From positions 186,001 through 250,000 of the forward strand of contig NZ_WVID01000013.1 of NCBI RefSeq assembly GCF_010091925.1: a DNA stretch of 64,000 nucleotides, written 5' to 3'. The notes under the pieces are model-generated. The model saw only the letters and a program-made list of their open reading frames with translations, ran no database searches and was not told the origin of the DNA. The first letter of the stretch is position 1. Each line of letters starts with the position of its first letter. The stretch comes from Nostoc sp. B(2019) (GTDB taxonomy: Bacteria > Cyanobacteriota > Cyanobacteriia > Cyanobacteriales > Nostocaceae). This document shows positions 9,312 through 18,994 of this stretch, piece by piece. Made by a program: the position numbers and the translations under genes.

Positions 9312-11506
9312 TCTATAATGCGTTTTAAATCTTGTATAACTGCGGTGGCTGATTGATAGCGATCGCTAAAATGGTAGCAAACCATCTTATCTAAAATTGC
9401 CGCTAATTCTTCGCTGATTTGTGGTGTTTTTCTCCACATCACATTACCCGTTTCTGGATCTGGCTGGAGTTCCTGCGGCGGTATCCCAGTAATTGCTTGA
9501 ATGCCAATCATTCCTAAAGCGTAAATATCACTGCACAAGCGTGGATGTCCGGCAAATTGTTCTGGTGGCGTATAACCCCGCGTCCCGATGGCTACTGTTG
9601 CTAATTCTGTTTGCTCACTCGGCGGTTGCATCAATTTAACTGCACCAAAATCAATTAGTACTAGCCGATTATCTTGAGTGCGTCTAATAATATTAGTCGG
9701 CTTGATATCCCGATGAATCACACGATGCTGGTGAATAAATGCTAGAATTTCTAAAACTCCTATGAGCATATCAATAACAAATAATTCATTCTTTACGTCC
9801 TGTACAGGTGGTAATTCTTCACTCAGAGTATGTCCCTGAATATATTCTTCAACTAAATAGAATTCTTGGTTATCCTCAAAATAGGCAAGCAATTCTGGAA
9901 TCTGATCATGTCTGCCTAAAACTTCTAAAATTTCAGCTTCAGTATTAAATAATCTGCGAGCAACCTGCAAAAATTTTGTATCTTGGCGAGCTGGCATTAA
10001 CTTTTTAACTACACAAGTAGGATTACCTGGTCGCTGATGATCTTTTGCTAAATAAACGCGACCAAATCCACCTGCACCAAGAATTTTAGAAATTTTATAG
10101 CGTCCGCTTAAAAGGAAATCACCAGCGTTTTTTTCTGGTGTATCAAGTTGCGGAATCAGGTCAAGTGAATCGGGAATTGCTGTTTTGTCTTCTAAGAGTA
10201 TATTTAATTGCGCGATCGCCTCTTGTTGTTGTTCAACTTGCAGAATAATCACCTGAGTTTGCTGCTGAGTTCGGTAGGTAGTATAAGCCATAACACTGAC
10301 ACTACTAGTTACCAAGGCGATCGCAGCCGGAATAATCGGTATCCATCCAGCTAGGAAAAACAAACCAACGCAGATTCCAACTAAGATAATTAGGGTTGTA
10401 CTTCCTACTACTAGCAGTAACAAAGGATGTTGCGATCGCCACGCTAAAGCACTACCCAGCAATGACCAACCCCACACCCAAAGAAGTTCGGCCCAGTCGG
10501 GCCAGTACCAAATTAGAGGTCGCTTATCCAGCACTGTACTGATGAGTTGACTAGCTATCTGTGCATGAATAAATAAAGCAGACATTCTTGCTGGTTGGTC
10601 TGGCAAAGTGCTGTAGGGTGTATAAAAGCCAGCTGGAGGAAGACTAGCTACCGTAGTGCCAATAATTACAAGACGGTCTTTGACTAAACTAGGATTTACT
10701 TGATTGTCTAAGACTTGCGTAAGGGTTACTTGGTCGGCGAGGCGATCGGGATGACGGTAATTTAACAATATTTGATAGCCAGCTGCATCCAGATGTTGAT
10801 AGCTACCAGAATTAGCTTCTAAGCGGGGAAAGATGGTTTTACCTAACTGAAAATTCCCTTCTTGAGTGAAGTTATATTTAATGCCTTGTTTATCCAGATA
10901 ATTAATAGCAATTAGTGAACCAAATGAAAATGAAGTTGTACATTTTTTATCTGTAGAGTTAGCAAATAATAAACTACGGCGGAGAATTTGATCATTCTCG
11001 TTGTCGGTAATTACATCACTAAAGCCCACATTATCTATAGGGAAATTGGGCGGTGGCGGAATTTCATATCTACCTTTACTACTAAATAAACAGGTATTGA
11101 TAATGTTAACTTGATTTTTAAGATTAGCCGCTAAGTTTTTCTGATCTGGACGGAAAAGATATAAACCAATGACACGCGGTTGATATGACTCAAGTTTTTT
11201 TAATAGCTGATTTATTGTCCTGTCTGAGAGAGTCCATTTTTCTCGTTCTAGATCCTCTTCAGTAATTTTTACCAGCAAAATCCGCTTGTCGTATGCTTTT
11301 TCAGGACGCGATCGCAACATCTCGTCATAAACTCTTAACTCCCAAGGCTGCAACCATCTGAGTTCACGAACTCCCCAGATCAAGGCGGTGACTCCCACAC
11401 TCGTAATTAGAATAATTTGCAGCCAACTATCACTAGGGGACGTTTCACGGGAACCCTTGTCTCTTACAAACGCGGTACGGAGTTTTTCTAATAGTCCACT
11501 AATCAC
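9308..11506 (-). CDS. CHASE2-domain serine/threonine protein kinase
   Basis: 732 residues. The order is: an N-terminal membrane segment (about residues 30-45), a CHASE2 extracytoplasmic sensor domain (about 50-320), three hydrophobic helices (about 330-405), a Gln-rich coiled coil, then a Hanks-type kinase from about 470. The kinase has the glycine loop GAGGFGRVYLAKD, the lysine in VVKKL, HRDIKPTN (catalytic loop), DFGAVK and GTRGYTPPEQF. It should sense a periplasmic signal and phosphorylate cytoplasmic targets. The start is a GTG. The 3' end overlaps the DUF4351 gene by four bases. Confidence 0.92.
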   Translation of the reverse strand: MISGLLEKLRTAFVRDKGSRETSPSDSWLQIILITSVGVTALIWGVRELRWLQPWELRVYDEMLRSRPEKAYDKRILLVKITEEDLEREKWTLSDRTINQLLKKLESYQPRVIGLYLFRPDQKNLAANLKNQVNIINTCLFSSKGRYEIPPPPNFPIDNVGFSDVITDNENDQILRRSLLFANSTDKKCTTSFSFGSLIAINYLDKQGIKYNFTQEGNFQLGKTIFPRLEANSGSYQHLDAAGYQILLNYRHPDRLADQVTLTQVLDNQVNPSLVKDRLVIIGTTVASLPPAGFYTPYSTLPDQPARMSALFIHAQIASQLISTVLDKRPLIWYWPDWAELLWVWGWSLLGSALAWRSQHPLLLLVVGSTTLIILVGICVGLFFLAGWIPIIPAAIALVTSSVSVMAYTTYRTQQQTQVIILQVEQQQEAIAQLNILLEDKTAIPDSLDLIPQLDTPEKNAGDFLLSGRYKISKILGAGGFGRVYLAKDHQRPGNPTCVVKKLMPARQDTKFLQVARRLFNTEAEILEVLGRHDQIPELLAYFEDNQEFYLVEEYIQGHTLSEELPPVQDVKNELFVIDMLIGVLEILAFIHQHRVIHRDIKPTNIIRRTQDNRLVLIDFGAVKLMQPPSEQTELATVAIGTRGYTPPEQFAGHPRLCSDIYALGMIGIQAITGIPPQELQPDPETGNVMWRKTPQISEELAAILDKMVCYHFSDRYQSATAVIQDLKRIIE

Positions 11507-11597
11507 AGTGTTGCAGCGGTAGCCTGAATTGGGTAAATGCTTTAATCTAACTTAATTTAGCAATTTACTCGCTGGTTCGAGGCTTAACCTGTCAAAA

Positions 11598-11701
11598 TAA
11601 TTCGTAATTACAATCAATTTTAGCTCTGAACTCCCCACGTAATAATTCGTAATTGATAATACTCGCTTCGCAAGAAGTAAGCTACATAATTCGTAATTAT
11701 G
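11598..11701. repeat. Dispersed TAATTCGTAATTA repeats
   Basis: Three close copies of TAATTCGTAATT lie at about 11598, 11643 and 11688, with a degenerate fourth near 11712, between the kinase and the next gene. Related copies occur near 3580 and 20808. This is a common intergenic repeat type in this genome; no function is evident. Confidence 0.7.
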
Positions 11702-11740
11702 GCTCTTAATTAAGAATTAGTAATTATTTCGTCATTACCT

Positions 11741-12022
11741 TTAATCATTTGTGTCAGATGCGTGAACATCTTCAACAGGACTAGCAATTGCGAAGGAAAT
11801 AGGATCGGTGGATTGAGTTGGTACTAACTGGGGTTGTTCAGGTGATGCTTGGATAGTTGTATCGGCAAAATAGGAGCCAATAATCTTATCGTAGTTAGAA
11901 GCAACGGCTAAAAAAGCCCCACCTAATATATAGATGGGTAATGGCAGATTAAATTCTTGCAACCAATCAAACAGTTCTGCTAAGGCAAACAGCACCAAAA
12001 AGCAGGCAAGCCAAACCCTCAT
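11741..12022 (-). CDS. Small membrane protein, conserved hypothetical
   Basis: 93 residues. There are two hydrophobic segments at about residues 3-17 and 28-42, then a polar acidic tail. The ATG at 12022 has AGGAG eight bases upstream, which supports the start. No family was recognised. It lies between the kinase and the 21-bp repeat array and shares no obvious operon. Confidence 0.6.
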   Translation of the reverse strand: MRVWLACFLVLFALAELFDWLQEFNLPLPIYILGGAFLAVASNYDKIIGSYFADTTIQASPEQPQLVPTQSTDPISFAIASPVEDVHASDTND

Positions 12023-12079
12023 GTCTTCATCTCCTGCATTGAAACATCTCTATAGTAGGGTAAATAGCTCGCATCATAC

Positions 12080-12415
12080 TTGAATGGGGAACACAACCAC
12101 AATGTCAGAAAAGACAGCTATCGGCAGTATAAAACCGAGAGGCGATCGCCCTTGGGGCATCGTGCTAGCATATTTAACTTAAATTCATATTTAACAAGCT
12201 TCAAGCCATATTACTTTCTCAAAAATTCATATTCAATAAGCAAAAAGGCATTTGACTTACTCAAAATGGCATTTTACTTACTCAAAATGGCATTTGGCTT
12301 ACTGATTTTAGTGTTTTCCGCAAGCAAAAAGGTATTTGACTTACTCAAAATGGCATTTGACTTACTGATTTTAGTGTTTTCCGCAAGCAAAAAGGCATTT
12401 GACTTACTCATTTGA
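12080..12415 (+). CDS. Doubtful ORF made of heptapeptide repeats
   Basis: 111 codons. The first 50 residues are nondescript; the rest is a run of seven-residue units such as KMAFDLL and ILVFSAS. These arise because a 21-bp DNA repeat stays in frame. No ribosome-binding site or homology was recognised. It could be a real membrane-active repeat peptide, but it is more likely a repeat array that happens to be open. Confidence 0.2.
   Translation: MNGEHNHNVRKDSYRQYKTERRSPLGHRASIFNLNSYLTSFKPYYFLKNSYSISKKAFDLLKMAFYLLKMAFGLLILVFSASKKVFDLLKMAFDLLILVFSASKKAFDLLI
12242..12409. repeat. Eight tandem 21-bp repeats of two unit types
   Basis: Units start every 21 bp at 12242, 12263, 12284, 12305, 12326, 12347, 12368 and 12389. 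Six are of type A (variants of AAAATGGCATTTGACTTACT) and two, at 12305 and 12368, are type B (ATTTTAGTGTTTTCCGCAAG). The order is A A A B A A B A. Degenerate units extend upstream to about 12200. All keep the same reading frame. Confidence 0.92.
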
Positions 12416-12569
12416 GTAATTCACGTATTCATTTTGGTGTAGCGTTGAGCTAAAAGCTGGCGATCGGTTTATTCAGCAAGAATCTTTCAACGCCTTACTG
12501 CTATTGCCGCTTTTTTAGGATGCATCTTTTAGGGGAAAGGATTTTTCAATCCCTTTAACCCTCCCCCTT

Positions 12570-13775
12570 TCACCTTTCCCCCGACTCCTTGCAAAAGTCC
12601 ACTGTTGTGGCAATATTACCGTTCAACACTGCTACCAATTTCTCAAGATGCGCTGTTTCATGCGTTGCCATCACAGATATTCTAATTCGACTTGTTGGCA
12701 CTGTGGGAGGACGAATTGCTGGGGCAAAAATGCCAGCATCTCTTAATTGCTTTCCAGTTTTAAGTGCACCCCCAGCGCTGTGTAATTGGAAACATAGTAT
12801 AGGCGATTCTGAAGGTAATAATTTTAGGTTAGGTAAATGCTGTTGCATTAACTTTTTCAAGTAATTTATATTTCGCCATAATTGAACGCGGCGTTGTGGT
12901 TCTTGTTGCACTATCTTGATTGCAGCTAGCGCTGCTGCTGTATCAGCAGGCGAAAGCGCAGTGGTGTAAATCCAACTTGGTGCGCGATTCCGCAAAAAGT
13001 CAATCAAGGTGGCGCTTCCCGCCACATATCCCCCTAAGCTACCCAAGGCTTTACTCAAAGTACCAATTTGAATTAACTGCCTTCCTGTACACCCAAAATG
13101 TTCAACACACCCAGCGCCAGTTTTTCCCAGTACCCCAGTAGCATGAGCTTCATCGACTAGTAGCATACAGTTAAACTCATCAGCCAGATCCAATAGTGCT
13201 GGTAATGGACATAAATCGCCATCCATGCTGAACACACTATCAGTAAGAATCAAACAGCGTCGATAGTTTTGTCGTTGCTGACTCAACTGGGTTTTGAGTT
13301 CTGCAATGTCACAATGGGGATATTCCACAATCGCTGCACCGCTGAGAATCGCCCCATTTTTCAGACTGGAATGATTGTACTGGTCAGATAAAATTAAATC
13401 CCGCTTACCCACTAAAGCAGCGATCGCACCCAAATTTGCTAAATACCCGGAACTAAATACCACTGCATCTTCTGTTTGTTTGGTAGATGCGATCGCCCCC
13501 TCTAACTCCCTGTGTAATTCTCGATGCCCACTCAGTAATCTAGAACCAGTGCTACCAGTACCAAATTCTTTAATAGCAGCAATTGCTGCCGCTATCAAGC
13601 GCTTATCCCCAGCCAGTCCCAAATAGTCATTACTAGCAAAATTAATCACCTGTTGCCCCGACAAAACCACGGTTGCACCCGGAAGCCCGTGGATTGCTTG
13701 TACTGAGCGATACCAGTCGGCTCGATGAATCGTTGCCAGAGATTCCTCTAGCCAAGTGTAAGGGTTAGTGGGCAT
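12570..13775 (-). CDS. bioF: 8-amino-7-oxononanoate synthase
   Basis: 401 residues from the ATG at 13775. It is a PLP enzyme of the alpha-oxoamine synthase family that joins pimeloyl thioester and alanine in biotin synthesis. Motifs: SNDYLGL near the N-terminus, [12 protein letters not shown], the VDEAHATG cofactor aspartate, and the PLP lysine in GTLSKALGS. The frame is open 18 codons further upstream, but that part is encoded by a C-rich repeat tract and is not the family N-terminus. [11 protein letters not shown] is therefore taken as the start. The related KBL/HemA branch is less likely from the motifs. No other bio genes are nearby. Confidence 0.88.
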   Translation of the reverse strand: MPTNPYTWLEESLATIHRADWYRSVQAIHGLPGATVVLSGQQVINFASNDYLGLAGDKRLIAAAIAAIKEFGTGSTGSRLLSGHRELHRELEGAIASTKQTEDAVVFSSGYLANLGAIAALVGKRDLILSDQYNHSSLKNGAILSGAAIVEYPHCDIAELKTQLSQQRQNYRRCLILTDSVFSMDGDLCPLPALLDLADEFNCMLLVDEAHATGVLGKTGAGCVEHFGCTGRQLIQIGTLSKALGSLGGYVAGSATLIDFLRNRAPSWIYTTALSPADTAAALAAIKIVQQEPQRRVQLWRNINYLKKLMQQHLPNLKLLPSESPILCFQLHSAGGALKTGKQLRDAGIFAPAIRPPTVPTSRIRISVMATHETAHLEKLVAVLNGNIATTVDFCKESGER

Positions 13776-13845
13776 GGGGCAGAGGGGCGGAGGGGCAGGG
13801 GAGCAGGGGAAGAATATAATAAAATACAAATGACTCTTGACTCTT

Positions 13846-13945
13846 GAACGCCAGTCGCTTCTCCTGTCGGAGACGCTGCGCGTAGCTTGCTTCCCCGTAG
13901 GGGTACAAGTCGGGAAACCCGCCCACAGCGCTGGCTCCCCTTGAC
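13846..13945. repeat. GC-rich modular palindrome, short form
   Basis: The 53 bp at 13869-13921 are identical, inverted, to 28496-28548. The matching flanks extend to the GCCAG / GCGCTGGC ends on both sides. This copy lacks the inner hairpin module present in the 28.5-kb copy. CTTGACTCT-type short repeats flank it. It fills much of the gap between ruvA and bioF. Confidence 0.9.
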
Positions 13946-13972
13946 TCTTAACAAATGACCAATGAAAAATGA

Positions 13973-14611
13973 CTACTGAAGTTGTTCACTACTGCTAAGA
14001 TGGGCGATCGCCTGTTTAATCCAATCTTCCACATAAGCATCTTTCGGTAGTCCAATGTCTTCGCTTACCACATGTAAGGCGTGACTGACTTCATGGGCAG
14101 TATATCCCAAGGCGAAAAGGGTCATTTGCACTTCTTCGAGAATTCCGGGGGCTGGGCCACCTGTGGCGACGAAGAATCCGGCTGATTTGCGCCACTCGAC
14201 TAACTTGCTTTTGAGTTCCAGACAGATGCGTTCTGCGATTTTTTTGCCGACGCCAGGAGCTTGAATTAAGATTTGTGTATTACCAGCGATGATTGCTTGG
14301 ACTAAATCTGGAAGTTCCAAAGTGTCTAACAAGGCGATCGCTAAAGCTGCACCAATACCGCTGACAGTTAGCAAATGACGAAATAAATCGCGTTCTGCTG
14401 GCGAAGCAAAGCCATATAGTAACGGCACTTCTTCACGAATTTGCAAATGGGTGAAAATCTGCGCCACTCCTCCTGACTCTGGTAACTGGTTTGCTAACCG
14501 TTGAGGAATTTGCAAATCATACCCTAAGCCATTTACTTCGAGAGTCAGAATCACGCGATTAGCGCCAATTGTTTGGATACCAGCAACAAGACCTTTAAGA
14601 TAACTAATCAT
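13973..14611 (-). CDS. ruvA: Holliday junction branch migration protein RuvA
   Basis: 212 residues. It binds Holliday junctions and recruits the RuvB motor. Seen: the N-terminal OB-fold start [11 protein letters not shown], the helix-hairpin-helix segments [16 protein letters not shown] and [19 protein letters not shown], and a C-terminal RuvB-binding helical domain ending near the stop. The ATG at 14611 overlaps the stop of the sucrose phosphatase gene (ATGA), so the two are translationally coupled. The frame is open 16 codons upstream, but that part lies within the phosphatase gene and is not used in the family. Confidence 0.93.
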   Translation of the reverse strand: MISYLKGLVAGIQTIGANRVILTLEVNGLGYDLQIPQRLANQLPESGGVAQIFTHLQIREEVPLLYGFASPAERDLFRHLLTVSGIGAALAIALLDTLELPDLVQAIIAGNTQILIQAPGVGKKIAERICLELKSKLVEWRKSAGFFVATGGPAPGILEEVQMTLFALGYTAHEVSHALHVVSEDIGLPKDAYVEDWIKQAIAHLSSSEQLQ

Positions 14612-15357
14612 TTCAATAAACCAAAATATTTCAAACCTTCGATAATTCCACCTGCACAAAAATCTTTTGCCAGGTAGCGGTAGTCAGCGGGATACTCGTT
14701 GTGCCATTGGAGTAGCTCTGGACGCGCATTCCCAACAATGATTCCCCGTTCGTTGCCTACAGCAAATAAAGCAATATCATTACCCGAATCACCACAGACA
14801 ACTGTTTGTTCTGCTGCAAATTTCCACTTTTGGCGGAGAAACTGCATTGCCTGACCTTTATCGCTGGTACGGGGTACAATGTCAAGGTCAATACCGCTAC
14901 TATAGATTAACTTTATATTTAATTTATATTTCTGTAACTCTGACTCAAGTTGTGGTAAAACACTTGCAGCCGAATCTTGTTGCAAGAAAAAGCTTACTTT
15001 GAAGGGACGCTGTTCTGAATCTGGTTGCAGAGCTAGCTCAGTATATTTATTGGTAATAGATAATACTTTTTCTCTTTCCCAGCCTGGTGAGAGGATTTCT
15101 GACCAGTCTGAATCTGGAGTTTCAGTACCATCAAGGTAAATTTCTGTACCTACAGAAAGAACAAGAGCATCAGGTTGCAAAAGATTTTTTTCAACTTGGA
15201 GTTCTTTGTAAAGTAGAGGCGATCGCCCAGTAGCATAAACAATTTTAGTGCCGTATTCTTGGCGATGTTCACTGAGTAGTTGGGTTAGTTCTGCCAAAGC
15301 GTTGTCATTGCCTACGAGGGTGTGATCCAGGTCAGTTACAAAAAGAAATGGTTTCAT
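14608..15357 (-). CDS. spp: Sucrose-6-phosphate phosphatase
   Basis: 249 residues; HAD hydrolase that removes phosphate from sucrose-6-phosphate, the last step of sucrose synthesis. Motif I is DLDHTLVG (nucleophile Asp near residue 9), motif II lies in YATGR, and motifs III/IV are in SDKGQA and [11 protein letters not shown]. The length fits cyanobacterial stand-alone Spp. I chose the ATG at 15357 because [13 protein letters not shown] is the usual N-terminus; a start 17 codons earlier is possible. Sucrose is a compatible solute and the carbon carrier to heterocysts. It overlaps ruvA by four bases. Confidence 0.88.
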   Translation of the reverse strand: MKPFLFVTDLDHTLVGNDNALAELTQLLSEHRQEYGTKIVYATGRSPLLYKELQVEKNLLQPDALVLSVGTEIYLDGTETPDSDWSEILSPGWEREKVLSITNKYTELALQPDSEQRPFKVSFFLQQDSAASVLPQLESELQKYKLNIKLIYSSGIDLDIVPRTSDKGQAMQFLRQKWKFAAEQTVVCGDSGNDIALFAVGNERGIIVGNARPELLQWHNEYPADYRYLAKDFCAGGIIEGLKYFGLLK

Positions 15358-15752
15358 AGCTTTAATTTCCCCCAAGTTAGTAGTTGCAGAAATACCTAAA
15401 AACCTCAAAATTAGCCAGATGTAACCCTGCGTTCCGAGTTAATCTACCAGATTTTGGCTCTTGTGTATTCGTACTAATGCAAGAATTCTTTCAAAAGTCA
15501 AAATGAACCAAGCTCTCTATAGTGTCTAGTCAAAAACGAACGATTAGTCTATGGTTTATTTCTACTGCTAGGTGCGTTAGCGCAGCTTACCGTACCCCTG
15601 TCAAAAATACCTCTGAAAGAGAGGAAATCTACGCCTAGTCAGCTAGTTGAAAGACTAGGGATGAACTGGGATCCTGGTTCAGAACAGGAAGCCACAGGTT
15701 TCGCTACGCTACATCTGTGGTACTTCACTTAAAGACTATTGTCCTCACCTAC
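15358..15752. other. Divergent intergenic region with hairpin-rich plus-strand segment
   Basis: The region lies between the divergent spp and peroxiredoxin-like genes. It contains a degenerate GC-rich repeat near 15570-15595 and the IS200/IS605-like right end annotated separately. No gene was seen. Confidence 0.5.
15611..15729 (+). mobile_element. Orphan IS200/IS605-type right end (omega-RNA-like hairpins)
   Basis: A series of hairpins on the plus strand: CCTCT/AGAGG near 15611, CCTAGTC/GACTAGG at about 15634-15658, a wobble hairpin at 15663-15680, then GAAGCCACAG ... CTGTGG followed by TACTTCAC. A GAAGCC-led stem-loop followed by a TTCAC-like tail is how right ends of TnpB-encoding IS200/IS605 elements of cyanobacteria usually look. 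No tnpB or tnpA is adjacent. The call rests on pattern memory and is moderate. Confidence 0.45.
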
Positions 15753-16547
15753 ATGAATACTCAAACAAGCTCCAATTCTCCAGATATTTACTCGATTTTG
15801 AGTCAAACTCAACGCTTGCGAGTTAGTGATGGAGAGATTAAACCCGTTTTAGATGGTTGTTCAAATACTTCAAAGTTGCTCGTACTTATTTGGTCGCAGT
15901 TAGGAGATTTTGATAATTTAGAATACGCTTGGTGGCTGCGGAGAGAAAAAGAAGAGATCCAAGCAAGAGGAATCACAATTCGCGCTATTGGAATTGGAAA
16001 CTGCAATTCTGGGATCAAGTTTTGTGAATATACAGGATTTCCTCAAGAATGGTTGTTTGTGGATAGAAATGCTGAAATTCACAGTCTTTTAGGACTTTAT
16101 CGCGGTTTATCTATACAATTTCCCATGCTATCAACCTCACAAAAAGCTTGGTTGAATTTAATGCTAATGTGTGCTGGGATTGCTAGTCCGGGAACTCTGA
16201 AGGAAGTTTTTCGGGGTTATAAAGGTGATAGGAAAGCTCCTCAGTTAATTACTGATGAGGAAGTTGTGAGGGATACACCTTTACCACCAATAAAAGGTTC
16301 GTTTTTCAAAGCTGCTGGAGGAAAAGGCTTTCAGCGTCCTTTTGAACTAGCAACCCTGCGCCTGCGAAACATGACCGAAGTTTTGAGCAACTGGAATATT
16401 TATGTACCAGATTCATCTTATTTGACACAACGGGGAGGAACTTTTTTATTTGATTCTCAAGGAAAATTAATTTACGAACATCGCGATCGCGGTATTCTTG
16501 GTTTTGCTGAAAATATGAGCAATCCTTTATCTTTTTTATATAAGTAA
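15753..16547 (+). CDS. Peroxiredoxin-like (AhpC/TSA-type) protein without active cysteine
   Basis: 264 residues. It has a thioredoxin-fold layout: LLVLIWSQLGDFDN (strand and active-site loop), an ITIRAIGIG strand, a TGFPQEWLFVD segment, and a C-terminal GGTFLFDSQGKLIYEHRDRG strand pair, as in the PRXL2 / AhpC-TSA-like family. The peroxidatic cysteine position in the loop after LVLIW is occupied by SQLGDF, so ordinary peroxidase chemistry is unlikely. The ATG at 15753 fits the family start better than a TTG or GTG earlier. It may bind redox partners or lipids; the role is unknown. Confidence 0.7.
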   Translation: MNTQTSSNSPDIYSILSQTQRLRVSDGEIKPVLDGCSNTSKLLVLIWSQLGDFDNLEYAWWLRREKEEIQARGITIRAIGIGNCNSGIKFCEYTGFPQEWLFVDRNAEIHSLLGLYRGLSIQFPMLSTSQKAWLNLMLMCAGIASPGTLKEVFRGYKGDRKAPQLITDEEVVRDTPLPPIKGSFFKAAGGKGFQRPFELATLRLRNMTEVLSNWNIYVPDSSYLTQRGGTFLFDSQGKLIYEHRDRGILGFAENMSNPLSFLYK

Positions 16548-16945
16548 TTGACAAACCAGAAATCGAGATCTTCGTTAAATTGGTGGACGACGTACGTGAT
16601 GCATCCGGGTTCCGCGCATGAAGAAGCATCACAAGTCCGCGGGGCGATCGCGGCGTTGTCGATGCTATCACCACCATCAATCCAGAATAGTAATTTTGAC
16701 AAGGCAAGTGCGAATAACACAAGAATTTCTGCGGAGTTTCATGCTTCTTTCCGGGCTTCCGAAAGTGCCTTGCCAAATCCTTGATTTATCGCCTCTGAGA
16801 CCTCGCTTGGCTTATTTTACATAATTTGCAAAAGTAGCAGCACGGTATAAGAAAATCTTAAATTTTGATACAAGTAAGGGCCCGGTTATTCGGGCCCTTG
16901 TTTGCAAAAAGTATTAATTTGACGGGTCTTTATCTTACATTACTA
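16548..16945. other. Intergenic region with overlapping small frames and a terminator
   Basis: Four small frames overlap here on both strands (about 68-156 codons). None has a family signature or a good ribosome-binding site, and they exclude each other. I do not call a gene. A strong hairpin at 16876-16899 separates the region from the convergent membrane-protein gene. Confidence 0.4.
16876..16899. terminator. Bidirectional hairpin terminator
   Basis: A perfect 9-bp stem AAGGGCCCG / CGGGCCCTT with a six-base loop; on the plus strand it is followed by GTTTG. It stands between the convergent peroxiredoxin-like region and the minus-strand membrane-protein gene, where a shared terminator is expected. 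Confidence 0.75.
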
Positions 16946-17593
16946 TTAATACTTGTGTAAAATTGCAGACAATGAACTCTCTTTGCGAAGATCCATTAAG
17001 TCTGCTAAAGATTCTGTGCGCGTATCTAGGCGGTGCTTGTGCTCTGGCGGGAGAACCGTTACCAGATGGGTTTTAGGCGGTATCGGCATCACGGATGTTA
17101 GTTGTTGCTGTGGCACAAACACTGGTGGATTTTTGGGAAGACGTGGTTCCAATCTTGGGTAGCGAGCTTGTGCTGAGTGTGCCTCATAGCGGTTAATATG
17201 TCTTTGGACTTTTTGCGGTTGCTTTGGACGATTGAGCATCCGAAAAATTATCAAGCAACCACTACCACAACTGAGGGCGATCGCAATCACCATCCATAAA
17301 GGTGTAAGATTGCTATTCTCAGAGGGCGTGTTGAGTGGTTTTTCAACTACAGCTGGGATTTGTTCTGGTTCTTCCTGTGCCATACGTCCAACATGACCTA
17401 GGCTGTATAAGGCAAAGGCACCGCCTCCTAGAAACATGGCTAACAACCCAGTTAACAATAGCCAAGGATGATGTGCAACCAGATATATTACAACGTTGGA
17501 GCTTTCTAATGGTCTAGATTTACTGTTTGTCAGCTCTGGAGTGTCCCCTATTAGTTGGGTTAGCTCGTACTGTACACTCTGACTATTTTCCAT
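16946..17593 (-). CDS. Two-helix membrane protein, hypothetical
   Basis: 215 residues. A polar N-terminus is followed by a hydrophobic segment at about residues 44-66, a short loop, a second segment at about 97-117, then a basic proline-rich cytoplasmic-type tail (repeated PKNPP, PIPP, LPPEH elements). No catalytic domain or known family was recognised. The start is the ATG at 17593. It may be a scaffold or envelope protein; that is only an impression from the layout. Confidence 0.6.
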   Translation of the reverse strand: MENSQSVQYELTQLIGDTPELTNSKSRPLESSNVVIYLVAHHPWLLLTGLLAMFLGGGAFALYSLGHVGRMAQEEPEQIPAVVEKPLNTPSENSNLTPLWMVIAIALSCGSGCLIIFRMLNRPKQPQKVQRHINRYEAHSAQARYPRLEPRLPKNPPVFVPQQQLTSVMPIPPKTHLVTVLPPEHKHRLDTRTESLADLMDLRKESSLSAILHKY

Positions 17594-17794
17594 GATTACT
17601 TTCAGATTTGTACCCCTCTAGTCCCTGATTGTAATAGAGGAGCCAAGCATCAGGTATCCGTAACAAAATTGCGGATTTAAGTAGCTTTTTTGTAACACAA
17701 AGGCTACTAAATTCGACTAATTTTTTCTAAAAATCTGTATTTTTTATTACTTTTCGCTGTAATTCTCTAAAAATCAATTTGCTCAGGCTTCTGG

Positions 17795-18877
17795 CTAGCC
17801 AATAGAATGTCTTTCGAGAGCAAGTTGAATCAACTGATCAACTAATTCTGGAAAAGGTATGCCACTATGCGCCCAGAGTTGTGGATACATACTCGTGGCT
17901 GTGAAACCCGGTAAAGTATTGATTTCATTAATCAATATTTCTCCTGTGGCTTCCACGTAGAAAAAGTCTACCCTTGCTAACCCAGCAGCGTCAACAGCGG
18001 CAAAGGCTTGCAAAGCCATGTCTTGCATTTGACGAACGATCGCATCTGGCAACGGTGCGGGTATCAGTAAATCTGCTCTACCTTCAGTATATTTAGTTTC
18101 GTAATCATAGAAATCACTATCGTAAGTAATTTCACCTATAATAGAAGCTTTTGGTTGATCGTTTCCTAAAACTGCACACTCGACTTCTCTGGCTACGACA
18201 CCAGCTTCCACAATTAACCGTCGGTCATAACCAGCAGCCTGATCTAATGCTGATTCTAATTCTTGCCTTGATCGCACTTTGGCAATACCTACAGATGAAC
18301 CCAAATTAGCAGGTTTGACAAAACAGGGATAGCCTAATGCCGCTTCAATTTCATCACAAAGTTTAGGAAACACGCAAGGATTAGACCAAACTTGTGCTCT
18401 AGTTAATGCCTTGTATTTAACTTGTGGTAGTCCTGCTTGCTCAAACGCCATTTTCATGGCAATTTTATCCATCCCCATTGCCGAACCTAACACCCCAGAA
18501 CCAACAAAAGGGATTTGCATCAAGGTGAGTAACCCTTGAATTGTCCCGTCTTCACCGTTGGGCCCGTGGAGAATCGGAAACCAAACATCAACTTCCGCGA
18601 CTTGGGATGGAGATTGCCACGGGCTTTGGGCTGTCAGATGTCCCTCAGATGTTGATTCTTGAGATTCCAGTAGGGGTATACCAGTTCCCAGAACCTTTTG
18701 AGGTGCTTCCCCTGCAAGCCAATGTCCATCTTTTTGGATGTAAAAAGGCAGTATTTCATACTTGCCAGCATTTTGCTCTGCACTCAAGGCTTTAGCGATC
18801 GCCCGTGCTGAGCTTATCGAAACCTCATGCTCTCCCGAACGACCACCAAATAGTAACCCCACGCGCAGCTTAGTCAT
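17795..18877 (-). CDS. ddl: D-alanine--D-alanine ligase
   Basis: 360 residues; ATP-grasp ligase that makes the D-Ala-D-Ala dipeptide of peptidoglycan in the cytoplasm. Seen: the N-terminal signature [24 protein letters not shown], the ATP-grasp lysine region [14 protein letters not shown], and the metal/substrate motif [10 protein letters not shown] near the C-terminus. The start is set at the ATG 18877, where AGAGG lies seven bases upstream; the frame is open eight codons further. Single copy here, no mur genes adjacent. Confidence 0.95.
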   Translation of the reverse strand: MTKLRVGLLFGGRSGEHEVSISSARAIAKALSAEQNAGKYEILPFYIQKDGHWLAGEAPQKVLGTGIPLLESQESTSEGHLTAQSPWQSPSQVAEVDVWFPILHGPNGEDGTIQGLLTLMQIPFVGSGVLGSAMGMDKIAMKMAFEQAGLPQVKYKALTRAQVWSNPCVFPKLCDEIEAALGYPCFVKPANLGSSVGIAKVRSRQELESALDQAAGYDRRLIVEAGVVAREVECAVLGNDQPKASIIGEITYDSDFYDYETKYTEGRADLLIPAPLPDAIVRQMQDMALQAFAAVDAAGLARVDFFYVEATGEILINEINTLPGFTATSMYPQLWAHSGIPFPELVDQLIQLALERHSIG

Positions 18878-18994
18878 CTTTAGTACCTCTACATTCCTCA
18901 AGCAGATAGCGTATCACAATTGTTCTGGAGGTGTGCGGGAGTTGTTAGTTGTCTGCAAAAGAAAGTTTAGGAAAAGAAGATGTAATATATTTTT

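Noticed and set aside
15663-15680. Possible tRNA-like or riboswitch stem
   Set aside because: The hairpin series fits a transposon right end better; no cloverleaf or known aptamer core was seen.
16306-16824. Four overlapping frames on both strands after the peroxiredoxin-like gene
   Set aside because: They exclude each other, partly overlap a real gene, and none shows a domain or RBS.
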